Source: Janibacter alkaliphilus (lineage in GTDB: Bacteria; Actinomycetota; Actinomycetes; Actinomycetales; Dermatophilaceae). From it: a DNA stretch of 64,000 bases. The stretch lies in NCBI RefSeq assembly GCF_013408565.1, contig NZ_JACBZX010000001.1, positions 3,038,001 through 3,102,000 on the forward strand. Direction: 5' to 3'. A program made the translations under genes and the position numbers. Shown here one piece after another: positions 47,585-56,523 of this stretch. The notes beneath the pieces are model-generated. The model made no database searches, was not told the origin of the DNA, and was given only the letters and a program-made list of their open reading frames with translations. The stretch's first letter is position 1. Each line of letters starts with the position of its first letter.

Positions 47585-49861
47585 TCAGGGGCGCAGGCCC
47601 AGGCCCGTCAGCCGCGCGGCGACCGCCTCGTCCGGGCGGTCCAGCTGCTCGGCGAGCGCGGGCACGTCGAGACCGAGGGCGACGCCGTCGCGCAGCTCCT
47701 CGTCGTCCTGCTCGCTCCAGCCCTCGCCGCCGGTGACCGCGGTGCGAGCCCCCTTCCCGGCCGGCGGCGACCCGGCCACCGGCCGAGGGTGCTCGGCGCC
47801 GTCGCTGCCGGTGCTGGCCACCGGCTCGACGGCCCCGGTGAGCCCGCGCCGGGCCGGGTCGCCGACCGGCAGCGGGTCGGGCGCGGTCTCGTCGAGCCGG
47901 GCCAGGGCGCCGAGCACGAGGTCCCGGTCCGTGGTCGGCCAGAAGGGCGGCAGCGAGCGCTGCAGGAAGCCGGCGTACCGGGCGGTCATCATCCGGCTGT
48001 CCAGGAAGGCCACGACGCCCCGGTCGTCGCTGCGCCGCACCAGCCGCCCGGCGCCCTGGGCCAGGCGCAGCGCGGCATGGGTGGCCGAGACCGCCATGAA
48101 GCCGTTGCCGCCCATCGCCTTGATCGCCTCGGTGCGCGCCGAGGCGAGCGGGTCGTCCGGCCGCGGGAAGGGGATCCGGTCGATGAGCACGAGCTGGCAG
48201 CTGCTGCCGGGCACGTCCACCCCCTGCCACAGGGTGAGGGTGCCGAAGAGGACCGTGCCGGGCTCGCGGGCGAACTGGCGCACCAGCGTGCCGATCTGGT
48301 CGTCCCCCTGGCACAGCACCGGGTGGTCGTCGCCGAGCCGCTCACGCATCTCCTCGGCGGCCTGCTGCGCCGCCCGCCGGGAGGAGAAGAGCCCCAGCGC
48401 GCGACCGCCGGCCGCCCGCACCAGCGCCTCGATCTCGTCGAGGGTCTGCGGCGCCAGCCCGTCCCGGCCGGGCGCCGGCAGGTGCTGGGCGACGTAGGCG
48501 ATGGCCTGCGACGGGTAGTCGAAGGGGGACCCGACGTCCAGCCCGGTCCAGCTCGGGGATCCGTCGCCGCGCAGCCCGAGGGTGCCGGCGACGGCGTCGA
48601 AGGTGCCGCCGAGCTCCAGGGTCGCCGAGGTGAGCACCACGGTGCGGTCCCGCGGGGTCGAGTCGTCGCTGCCCTCCCCCGCGGCCGGCGCCCCGAAGAC
48701 CCGGTCGCGCACGAGCATGGCCACGCTCATCGGCGCCACCCGCAGCACGGCGCCGCGGCGCGGGTCCTGGCTGACCCAGACGACGTCGAGCTCGCGCTGC
48801 TCGAGGATCCGCGCGGCGACGTCGAAGAGCTCGGTGACCGCGGCGGTGGCGACCTGCCGGGAGCCGTCGGTCTCGGCCCCCTTCTCCGGCTTGAGCTCGG
48901 TGAGCATGCCGCGGGCGACGTCGCGCAGCCGCTCCAGGGCCAGCGCCAGGCTGTCCGGCAGGCCGGAGCGCAGCCGCCCCTCGGGGGCGTCGGTCAGCAC
49001 CGCCTCCAGGGTCGCGGCGGCGTCCTCCAGCCCGTCCGTGGTCTCGACCATCCGCCCGGCCCGGGTGCCGGCCGCGCGCACCTGGGCGACGGTCAGCTCG
49101 TCGGTGATCGTCGAGGTCACCCGGTCGACGAGCTCGTGCGCCTCGTCGACGACGAGCAGGTCGTGCTCGGGCAGCATGGCCCGCGGCTCGAAGGCGTCGA
49201 TGGCCATGAAGGAGTGGTTGGTGACGACGACGTCGACCTCCTTCGCCGCGGTCCGGGAGCGCTCGACGAAGCACTCCTCGACCAGCGGGCAGCGGCTGCC
49301 GAAGCACTCGTCGGCGCTGACCGACACCTGCCGCCAGGCGCGCTCGCTGACGCCGGGGACGAGCTCGTCCCGGTCGCCGGACTCGGTCTCGTCCGCCCAC
49401 TCGCGCAGCCGCAGCACCTCCTGGCCGATCCGGCCGGCCGCGGCGTCCGCCTCGCCGACCTCGAAGAGCCCCTCGTCCTCGTCGGGGAAGCCGCCCTCGA
49501 GCTTGTGCGCGCACAGGTAGTTACGACGCCCCTTGACCAGGCCGTAGGTGGGGCGCCGGCGCAGCAGCGGCTCCAGCGCGTCGGCCACCCGGGGCATGTC
49601 CCGGTCGACGATCTGCGACTGCAGCGCCAGGGTGGCGGTGGCCACCACCACCGGACGCCCGGTGCGCTGGGCGTGCGCCACCGCCGGGACGAGGTAGGCC
49701 AGCGACTTGCCGGTGCCGGTCCCGGCCTGCACCAGCAGGTGCTCCTCGGCGCGGGCGGCGTGCTCGACCGCCTGCGCCATCTCGACCTGTCCGGGGCGGG
49801 TGCTGCCACCGACCCCGGAGACCGCGGCGGTGAGCAGGTCGTCGAGGGAGGGCACCGGCAC
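47585..49861 (-). CDS. dinG: DinG-family iron-sulfur DNA helicase
   Basis: 758 residues. Walker A QAGTGTGKSLAYLVP (GTGTGKS 47-53), four cysteines for a 4Fe-4S cluster (C117 in NYLCAHK; C186, C191 and C197 in ECFGSRCPLVEECFVE) and a DEAH box LLVVDEAHELVDRV. The C-terminal helicase motifs include GTLTLWQGVDVPG, and GAGRLVRRSDDRGVV (motif VI). It unwinds 5'-3' and acts in repair or at R-loops and stalled forks. The last ~80 residues are a Pro/Gly-rich extension. No LexA box is seen. Confidence 0.93.
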   Translation of the reverse strand: MPVPSLDDLLTAAVSGVGGSTRPGQVEMAQAVEHAARAEEHLLVQAGTGTGKSLAYLVPAVAHAQRTGRPVVVATATLALQSQIVDRDMPRVADALEPLLRRRPTYGLVKGRRNYLCAHKLEGGFPDEDEGLFEVGEADAAAGRIGQEVLRLREWADETESGDRDELVPGVSERAWRQVSVSADECFGSRCPLVEECFVERSRTAAKEVDVVVTNHSFMAIDAFEPRAMLPEHDLLVVDEAHELVDRVTSTITDELTVAQVRAAGTRAGRMVETTDGLEDAAATLEAVLTDAPEGRLRSGLPDSLALALERLRDVARGMLTELKPEKGAETDGSRQVATAAVTELFDVAARILEQRELDVVWVSQDPRRGAVLRVAPMSVAMLVRDRVFGAPAAGEGSDDSTPRDRTVVLTSATLELGGTFDAVAGTLGLRGDGSPSWTGLDVGSPFDYPSQAIAYVAQHLPAPGRDGLAPQTLDEIEALVRAAGGRALGLFSSRRAAQQAAEEMRERLGDDHPVLCQGDDQIGTLVRQFAREPGTVLFGTLTLWQGVDVPGSSCQLVLIDRIPFPRPDDPLASARTEAIKAMGGNGFMAVSATHAALRLAQGAGRLVRRSDDRGVVAFLDSRMMTARYAGFLQRSLPPFWPTTDRDLVLGALARLDETAPDPLPVGDPARRGLTGAVEPVASTGSDGAEHPRPVAGSPPAGKGARTAVTGGEGWSEQDDEELRDGVALGLDVPALAEQLDRPDEAVAARLTGLGLRP

Positions 49862-49893
49862 AGGCTAGTCGCCGGGGACGACACCCGCGTCCG

Positions 49894-50964
49894 TCAGTGC
49901 CAGGCCGCCGGAGAGTCGGCCGGTCGGAAGGCGTACAGAGCGCGCAGCCGGACCTCCGCCAGCGCCGCGTAGCCGTCCGCCGCCTCTCGCAACCGCCGCT
50001 CCGGGGCGTAGCCGAGCATCATCGAGGACCGCAGCCGGGCCGCCCTGTCCGCCGAGAGGCTCCCCTGCGCAGCCCGCAGGCAGAGGTGAGCACCGAGGTT
50101 GCCCAGGTCGAGCGCGGGATCGCCTCGGGCCAGCAGGTCGGCGTCGAGCACCCCCACCTCGCCGGACGCATCGACGAGGAGCTGCTTGTCGTGCAGGTCG
50201 CGGTGCACCAGCCCGAGCCCGGGCGGGCCGGCGGCGTCGATCGCCGTCGCGGCCCGGTCCGTGCGGCGACGGAGGTCGGCGGCCAGCACGGCGGTGATCG
50301 CACCGTGCCTCCTGGCCTGCTCCACGACCGCTCGGGTGGCCGCCGTCTCGGCCGCCAGGTCGTGCCGCGGGAGGTCCGTGACCAGCTCCCGCGGCGCCTC
50401 GTGCAGCGTCCGGACGGTCGCCCCGACCGCGCCAGCGGATGCCTCGCCGAGATCGGGCAGCAGCTGGTGCACCGGTGTCCCGGGCACGGTCGCGAGCCTC
50501 AGCAGGCCCTGGTGCGGGTCGATCGCGGTGACCCGGGGGGCCCGCAGACCCGGCACCTGCGCCACCCGGGAGGTGCGGTCCACCAGGTCTGGCAGACGCC
50601 GCCTCCGGACGAGCTTGAGGTAGCCCTCGTCGTCGTGCACGACGGCCCGGCGCTCCGGCCGGTGGGCGACGAGGGTGGCGCCGCCGGCCACCAGCGGCGC
50701 CAGCCGGGTCAGTCGTCGGTCGGCACCGGCGTCCTGGACCAGGAGGTGGGGACCGCACCGCGTGACCAGGCCGGGAGCCACCTGCGCGGTCTCCCGGGCG
50801 ATCGCCTCGGCCTGGTCAGGGTCAGGCACCCACTGGCCACGACGCAGCTGCCCGGAGGTGTCACGCGCCTCGACGTGCAGCACGTCCCCTCGCGGCTGCG
50901 CCCGGCACAGCTCCAGCCCGGACGCCGCGAGCTCGCGCCCCACCTCAGCGAGCACGTGAGTCAC
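49894..50964 (-). CDS. APH-fold phosphotransferase-like protein 1
   Basis: 356 residues from GTG 50964 (GTG 50991 and 50955 are alternatives). The kinase-like core has YLKLVRRRR (K117), the catalytic HRDLHDKQ (H254, D256, Q261) and VGVLDADLLARGDPALDLGNL (D274, D276). The usual metal-binding Asn at H+7 is a Gln. The protein overlaps the next kinase by about 20 nt and ends the six-gene cluster. Substrate unknown; a sugar or aminoglycoside-like acceptor is likely from the neighbourhood. Confidence 0.8.
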   Translation of the reverse strand: MTHVLAEVGRELAASGLELCRAQPRGDVLHVEARDTSGQLRRGQWVPDPDQAEAIARETAQVAPGLVTRCGPHLLVQDAGADRRLTRLAPLVAGGATLVAHRPERRAVVHDDEGYLKLVRRRRLPDLVDRTSRVAQVPGLRAPRVTAIDPHQGLLRLATVPGTPVHQLLPDLGEASAGAVGATVRTLHEAPRELVTDLPRHDLAAETAATRAVVEQARRHGAITAVLAADLRRRTDRAATAIDAAGPPGLGLVHRDLHDKQLLVDASGEVGVLDADLLARGDPALDLGNLGAHLCLRAAQGSLSADRAARLRSSMMLGYAPERRLREAADGYAALAEVRLRALYAFRPADSPAAWH

Positions 50965-52240
50965 CCCCGGCGGAGCCGGACCCGGGAGCACCGACGACGA
51001 CGGCTGCCGTCTCGACGATCGCCGTCATCACGGCCGGCCACCGCGGGTGCGCCTGGCGGAAGGGCTCCGCGGCCCGGGCGAGCAGCGCGAGGGCCAGGTA
51101 CGGCTGCAGGTCCTGGGGCTGGCTCCCGTACCCGTCGAGGAGCGGCGGGGTCGATCGGCGCAGCACCTCCAGACCGACCTCGGTGAGAGGTGGGGCCGTG
51201 CGGGCCTCTGTCGCCGGCGCGGTCGGGTCGGCCGCGGCGAGGGCCTCCACGACCTCGACGGCCAGCACGGACGCCAGGTCCTCGCTCGGGACACCCCAGC
51301 GGGACCGGTCCAGGTCGATGACCGTGGGCGGCTCGCCGCCGATCACCTGGTCGCGTGAGAGGTCTCCGTGGATCAGGCACGACGGCGCCGGGGACACGCC
51401 CTCCCGAGCGAGCGAGGCGGTGCGGCGAGCCAGCTCGGTGATCTCCGGCAGCAGAGGTCCGGGCAGGGTCGCCGGCTCGGGCGCTCGAGCGGTCCCGGCG
51501 ACCAGGCGGGAGGGTCCCGGGTCGTGCAGCAGCGAGGCCGCACGGCCGATCAGCGTGAGCTGCCGGTCGCTGGCGTGCGCCGGGATCACCTGACCAGGCA
51601 GATGGTCGAGGACCAGCAGCCCGCGACCGAGGTCGGCGTGCCGTACCCGTGGCAGTCTCACCCGGGCTCCGGCCGCACGATGCGCCCGCTGGTGCGCGGC
51701 CAGCGCCGGCCGGACCGAGCCCTTGGTGTAGGCGCGCAGCACCAGCGGGTCGTCGCCGACGGTCTCGAGGGACCCCACCCAGCGGCGTCCGGGCTTGTGC
51801 GCGAGCGTCCGCGGCAGCCCGAGGGGCCTGGCCTGCGGACCGAGCGCCGCGGTGGCGACCTGCTCCAGCCAGTCCGGTCGTCGCACCCGGCGCAGGGTCG
51901 GGAGATGCCGGTCGGCCATGGCATCGACGACGAGCAGGCCGAGAGCCGGGTCGTCGAGCAGCACATCCCCCGGGTGGACCCTCCGGAGGGTCTTCGCCCG
52001 CTTCTGCGGGGCGGCGCCGCCCCAGCCGTAGACGATCGTCGCGCGCCCTCCGAGGGCCACGGCGGCGACGACGCTCGTCCCCGGCTTGTAGCGCAGGTAG
52101 GTCCGGCGGGCGGGCATCCCGACTCGCTGCGCCAGCGCCGCGTCGTCGAGGACCAGCCTGAGCGACGGCAGCTGCTCGTCGGCGGCGACCATGCGCCGGA
52201 CCGCCTCGTCCGCCGCAGGACCACGATCAGCGGGTGACAT
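50945..52240 (-). CDS. APH-fold phosphotransferase-like protein 2
   Basis: 431 residues. K174 in YTKGS, the loop IHGDLSRDQVIGG (H291, D293, Q298) and TVIDLDRSRWGVPSEDLASVL (D309, D311) mark an aminoglycoside phosphotransferase-type kinase, again with Gln for Asn. An N-terminal ~120-residue region with YLRYKPGTSVVAAVAL is extra; the segment just after it repeats the basic pattern. ATG 52240 overlaps the ABC gene by 14 nt, and the end overlaps the other kinase by about 20 nt. Confidence 0.82.
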   Translation of the reverse strand: MSPADRGPAADEAVRRMVAADEQLPSLRLVLDDAALAQRVGMPARRTYLRYKPGTSVVAAVALGGRATIVYGWGGAAPQKRAKTLRRVHPGDVLLDDPALGLLVVDAMADRHLPTLRRVRRPDWLEQVATAALGPQARPLGLPRTLAHKPGRRWVGSLETVGDDPLVLRAYTKGSVRPALAAHQRAHRAAGARVRLPRVRHADLGRGLLVLDHLPGQVIPAHASDRQLTLIGRAASLLHDPGPSRLVAGTARAPEPATLPGPLLPEITELARRTASLAREGVSPAPSCLIHGDLSRDQVIGGEPPTVIDLDRSRWGVPSEDLASVLAVEVVEALAAADPTAPATEARTAPPLTEVGLEVLRRSTPPLLDGYGSQPQDLQPYLALALLARAAEPFRQAHPRWPAVMTAIVETAAVVVGAPGSGSAGGDSRAR

Positions 52241-54059
52241 CGAGGGCTCCCTCGATGTCGTCGGCGCGCCGGACCAGCACCTCGTCCGGGGTCCCGGCGT
52301 CGGCGACCCGTCCCGCCTCCAGCCACACCAGCCGGTCGGCCGAGCGAGCGGCCGCGAGGTCATGAGTGATGACCAGGGTGGTCCGGCCCGCGGTGAGCCG
52401 GTCGAGGGCGCTGGTGACCTCGGCCTCGGTCTCCTCGTCGAGACCGGTGGTGGCCTCGTCGAGGATGACGACCGGCGCGTCCCGGAGGACCGCCCGAGCG
52501 ATCGCGACGCGCTGACGCTGCCCGCCCGAGAGGGTCTCGCCGCGCTCGCTGACGATCGTGTCGTACCCCTGAGGCAGGTCGCGGATGAACTCGTGGGCGC
52601 CGGCCACCTGGGCGGCCGCCACGACCTGCTCCTCGGTGACCTCGTCCGGTCCGCCGACGGCTCCCATGGCGATGTTCTCCCGTACGCTCGTCGCGAAGAG
52701 CAGGCTCTCCTGGAGCACCACCGCGACCTGGGCGCGGACGTCCTGGACCGTAAGGTCACGGAGATCCCAGCCGTCGATCCGCACCGCGCCGAGGTCCGGG
52801 TCGCGCATCCGCAGCACGAGCCCGGCGACGGTGGACTTGCCGGCGCCGGAGGGGCCCACCAGGGCGACCCGCTCGCCCGGCAGCAGGCGCAGATCGACAC
52901 CGCGCAGCACCGGATGTCCCGTCTCGTAGCCGAGGTGCACGCCGTCGAGCTCGACGAGCCCCCGCAGCCGTCGGCCGCTCCTGGCACGAGCGGGGTCCAG
53001 CACCTCCGGCTCCTCCTCGAGCAGGTCGACCACCCGCTCGGCGGAGGCGGCCGCCTGAGAGATGCGCCCCGTGTACTTGGCCAGGTCCCGGAGCGGTTTG
53101 AAGGCAGCCTTGAGATAGGTGATGAAGACGACCAGCTCTCCCGGGGTGAGGGCGCCGGCGAGCACCCGGTGAGCACCGACGAAGAGGACCAGTGCGGTCG
53201 CCACGCCGACGAGGACGTCGGTGCTGCGCTCCAGCCCGGCCGCGAGCCGCTTCGCCTTCACCCCGTCCTTGAGGGTCTTGAGGTTGTTGCTCGCGAAGCG
53301 GTCCTGCATCTGCCCCTCGAGCGTGTACGCCTGGACGACCTTCATGGACCCGAGCGTCTCGGTGGCCAGCGTCGCCAGGTGTCCTTCGGCCCGGCGCTGG
53401 GTCTTGGACACCTCGTGGATGCGGGCGCTGGCGCGGCGCCCGGTCAGCAGGAAGACCGGGAAGACGGCCAGCATGCACAGGGCGAGCCGCCAGTCCAGGA
53501 CGAGCACGACGACGACCATGGCCACGAGCGTGACGACGTTGCCGGCGAGCGGCAGCGCGGCCGTGACCGTGACCTCCTTGAGCCGGCCGACGTCGGCGGT
53601 CAGCCGCTGCACGAGATCTCCGGTGCGCGCCCGGTCGTGGAAGGACAGCGAGAGCCGCTGCAGGTGGGCGAAGGCGTCCGCCCGGACCGCGGTGAGCAGT
53701 CTGTTGCCGGCCAGGGCGAAGCAGATCGTCATGAGATAGCTGGCGACGGCGCGCAGCAGGACGACGGCGAGCAGTCCGAGGCAGGAGAGCACCAGCACCT
53801 GCTGCAGGTTCGTCGGATCCTCGACGGCGATGTCGGCGCCCAGCCGTCCGACGACCCCGTCGATGACGAACTTCATCGGCCACGGCTCGAGCAGCCGCAT
53901 GGCGACCTCGATCGCCATGGCGGCTCCGCCACCGGCCACCAGCAGCCGCTGCTGGTGCAGGTGCGGTCTCACGTGCGGCAGCAGCCGGCGCAGGCCGGGC
54001 AGCGCCTGTCGCAGGGTGCGCGGCCTGGGACGCCGGGCCGGGGTCGCGGCCGCGCTCAT
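52227..54059 (-). CDS. ABC exporter (fused membrane and ATPase domains)
   Basis: 610 residues. The N-terminal transmembrane domain (about 40-320) has six segments and a family signature HDRARTGDLVQRLTADV. The ATPase has Walker A VGPSGAGKST, signature LSGGQRQRVAIAR, Walker B VVILDEATTGLDEETEA and H-loop VITHDL. It is the half-transporter type that exports lipids, glycolipids or secondary metabolites as a homodimer. Overlaps on both sides link it to the glycosyltransferases and kinases; export of their glycosylated product is inferred. Confidence 0.92.
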   Translation of the reverse strand: MSAAATPARRPRPRTLRQALPGLRRLLPHVRPHLHQQRLLVAGGGAAMAIEVAMRLLEPWPMKFVIDGVVGRLGADIAVEDPTNLQQVLVLSCLGLLAVVLLRAVASYLMTICFALAGNRLLTAVRADAFAHLQRLSLSFHDRARTGDLVQRLTADVGRLKEVTVTAALPLAGNVVTLVAMVVVVLVLDWRLALCMLAVFPVFLLTGRRASARIHEVSKTQRRAEGHLATLATETLGSMKVVQAYTLEGQMQDRFASNNLKTLKDGVKAKRLAAGLERSTDVLVGVATALVLFVGAHRVLAGALTPGELVVFITYLKAAFKPLRDLAKYTGRISQAAASAERVVDLLEEEPEVLDPARARSGRRLRGLVELDGVHLGYETGHPVLRGVDLRLLPGERVALVGPSGAGKSTVAGLVLRMRDPDLGAVRIDGWDLRDLTVQDVRAQVAVVLQESLLFATSVRENIAMGAVGGPDEVTEEQVVAAAQVAGAHEFIRDLPQGYDTIVSERGETLSGGQRQRVAIARAVLRDAPVVILDEATTGLDEETEAEVTSALDRLTAGRTTLVITHDLAAARSADRLVWLEAGRVADAGTPDEVLVRRADDIEGALDVTR

Positions 54060-55261
54060 GCGACCTGCCGTCCGCCCAGCGCGTCCCCGACCGACCGGGG
54101 CAGGGTCGCCACGATGGTGTCGAGGACGGTGGACCAGTCGTGGCGCTCGCGCGCTACCTGGCGAGCCCGTCGGCCGAGAGCCTGCCGCCGGGCCGGGTCG
54201 TCGCGCAGCGCAGCCAGCGCGTCGGCGAGGCCGGCCGGGTCGTCCGGGCGCACGAGCACCCCGGTCGCTCCGTGGTCGAGGAGCTGCGGGACCGGGCCCA
54301 CCCGGCTGGCCAGCACCGGCAGCCCGGCCGCCAGGTACTCGTAGATCTTCAGGGGGGAGAAGTAGAAGTCGGGGAGGTCCGGGTAGGGCGCGACCGCGAG
54401 ATCCATCCGGGCCAGCTCGGCGGGCATCCGGGACGGGTCGACCGCGCCGACGAGGTCGACCCGGTCGGAGATGCCGAGCTCGGACGCCAGCCGGGCCAGC
54501 GCGTCGGCCTGGGGACCGTCACCGACGATCCGCACCTGCGTGCCGTCCGGCCGGTCGAGCCGGGCCACGGCGTCGAGCAGGGTGGCCACGCCGTGCCAGG
54601 GCTTGAGGGTCCCGACGAACCCGATGGTGAGCGGCTGCCCGGCCGGACGGTTCCGGCCGCCGACCGGCGGACGCACCGTGGTGGTGTCCACCCCGTTGGG
54701 GACGACGTGCACCCGCGTCGCGGTCGAGCCTGGGTCCGGGAGCCGGTCCCGGACCCAGGCCTCGACCGGCCCGGAGACGCAGACGACGGAGGCGGCGTGC
54801 GCGGCAGCCCGCGCGACGACCTCTTCCGCCCGGTCGCGGTCGACGAGCACCCGGTGCTCCGCCTGCTCGTCGATGAGCGGCGCGTTGACCTCCAGCACGG
54901 CCGGGACGTGCTCACCGGCTGCCCACGCCAGCGCGTCGGCCGACCACAGCGCGTACCGCTCGTACACGAGATCGAGAGGCGCCTCGGCATGGATCGCGGC
55001 GAGCACCTCGCCGGCAGCCTCGGCCGACTCCTGGGCGGACCGCTCGCGCTCCGCCCCCGGAGGACCGGACACCCGAGGCAGCGGGTGCACCTGGACGCCG
55101 GCGAGACCCGCTGGCACCGGACCCCCGACCCGGGCGGCGACGAGGTGAACCTCGGCGCCACGGCGACGGAGCTCCCGCACGACCGCCTGCACGTGCACGG
55201 AGGCACCCTTGCGTCCGTGCACCGGTACGCCGGGATCCGTGCAGACGTAGGCCACCCTCAT
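54056..55261 (-). CDS. GT4-type glycosyltransferase
   Basis: 401 residues. The GT-B fold starts VAYVCTDPGVPVHGRKGASV (acceptor domain loop) and has GFVGTLKPWHGVATLLDAVA, VGDGPQADALARLA and the C-terminal donor site YPDLPDFYFSPLKIYEYLAAGLPVLA with an E-x7-E pattern. It transfers a sugar from a nucleotide donor; the sugar is unknown. It overlaps its neighbours by 4 nt each. Confidence 0.9.
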   Translation of the reverse strand: MRVAYVCTDPGVPVHGRKGASVHVQAVVRELRRRGAEVHLVAARVGGPVPAGLAGVQVHPLPRVSGPPGAERERSAQESAEAAGEVLAAIHAEAPLDLVYERYALWSADALAWAAGEHVPAVLEVNAPLIDEQAEHRVLVDRDRAEEVVARAAAHAASVVCVSGPVEAWVRDRLPDPGSTATRVHVVPNGVDTTTVRPPVGGRNRPAGQPLTIGFVGTLKPWHGVATLLDAVARLDRPDGTQVRIVGDGPQADALARLASELGISDRVDLVGAVDPSRMPAELARMDLAVAPYPDLPDFYFSPLKIYEYLAAGLPVLASRVGPVPQLLDHGATGVLVRPDDPAGLADALAALRDDPARRQALGRRARQVARERHDWSTVLDTIVATLPRSVGDALGGRQVA

Positions 55262-56523
55262 GACGCCACGTCCCGGGCCGGCTCATCGACCGCCGCGCGG
55301 AAGATCTCGTGGAGCTCGCGGGCGTGCTGCCGGATGTCGAACTCTGCCTCGAGCAGCCGTCGGGCGGCGAAGGCGCGCCTGGCCGCTCCCTCGCGGTCGT
55401 CGAGGATCCGGAGGACAGCCGCAGCGAGCTCGGCCGGGGAGGACTCTGGCACGAGCAGCCCGGTCTCGCCGTGCCGGACCAGCTCTGGGATCCCGGTGAC
55501 CGGGGTGGCGACGGTGGGCGTCCCGAGGGCCAGCCCCTCGAGCAGCACGGTGGGCAACCCGTCCCTGTTGCCGTCTGCCCCGACGATGCACGGGGCGACG
55601 AGCACCTCTGCGGCAGCGACGACCTCGTGCACCCGGGACTGTGGCAGCGCGCCGTGCAGGGTCACCTGCGCGGTGAGGCCCAGCTCACCCACGAGCCGGC
55701 GCAGCCGGGCCTCCTCGGGTCCCGCACCGACGAGATCCACGTGGACCTCCCGACCGGCCTCGGTGAGCAGGGAGGTCGCCCGGAGCAGGTCGGCGAAGCC
55801 CTTCTTCTCGACCAGACGGCCCACGGCCGCCAGCCGTGGGGTCGCGGCGCGCTCCCCCTTCGGCTGGTAGGGGAACCGCTCGAGGTCGACGCTGTTGTAG
55901 AGCCGGACCACCCGATCGGCCGCCGTGCCGTGCTCGTCGCGCAGGTGGTCGAGGTTGTAGTCGCTCACGGTGACGACCGCGCTGGCGTCCCGCAGCCTGT
56001 CGGACAGCGCCGACCGGTCGACGTCCTCGTGGAAGATGTCCTTGGCGTGGGCGGTGAAGCTGTAGCCGATGCCGGTCAGTCGCGCTGCCAGCCGGGCGAC
56101 CGCGGTGGCGACCGAGCCGAAGTGGGCATGCAGGTGCTGCAGCCCGTTGCGGCGCACGGCGGCCGCGACCTGGACGGCCGCCAGCGCCTCGTCCGGCGGC
56201 GACGCCAGGAGCTCATCGAGGTGCTCGCAGACCTCGGGCACCAGCGCCGCGGCGGTCGCGAGCTCGTCCCAGAACGGGGCCACCTTGTGCTCCCGCGCAA
56301 GGTAGGTGACGGGGGCTCGCACATCGGCCAGCGCCTCGTGGAAGCGCCCGTCGACGGGCAGCCGCAGCGAGAAGATCTCCACCTCGGTCCCCAGAGCCTC
56401 CTGGTGGAGGATCTCGTGAACGATGAAGGTCTCCGAGAAGCGGGGGTACATCTTCAGCACGTATCCGACCCGCAGGCCTGCGGGCGGCGCGCTGGTGGCG
56501 CTCATGGGACTCGCGGTGCTCAT
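55258..56523 (-). CDS. GT4-type glycosyltransferase
   Basis: 421 residues. GLRVGYVLKMYPRFSETFIV opens the first domain; HLHAHFGSVATAVA and YSFTAHAKDIF are typical of GT4 enzymes that build exopolysaccharides. The donor domain has AVGRLVEKKGFADLLRA and DGLPTVLLEGLALGTPTVAT. ATG 56523 overlaps the upstream gene by one base and the end overlaps the next gene by 4 nt. Sugar unknown. Confidence 0.9.
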   Translation of the reverse strand: MSTASPMSATSAPPAGLRVGYVLKMYPRFSETFIVHEILHQEALGTEVEIFSLRLPVDGRFHEALADVRAPVTYLAREHKVAPFWDELATAAALVPEVCEHLDELLASPPDEALAAVQVAAAVRRNGLQHLHAHFGSVATAVARLAARLTGIGYSFTAHAKDIFHEDVDRSALSDRLRDASAVVTVSDYNLDHLRDEHGTAADRVVRLYNSVDLERFPYQPKGERAATPRLAAVGRLVEKKGFADLLRATSLLTEAGREVHVDLVGAGPEEARLRRLVGELGLTAQVTLHGALPQSRVHEVVAAAEVLVAPCIVGADGNRDGLPTVLLEGLALGTPTVATPVTGIPELVRHGETGLLVPESSPAELAAAVLRILDDREGAARRAFAARRLLEAEFDIRQHARELHEIFRAAVDEPARDVAS

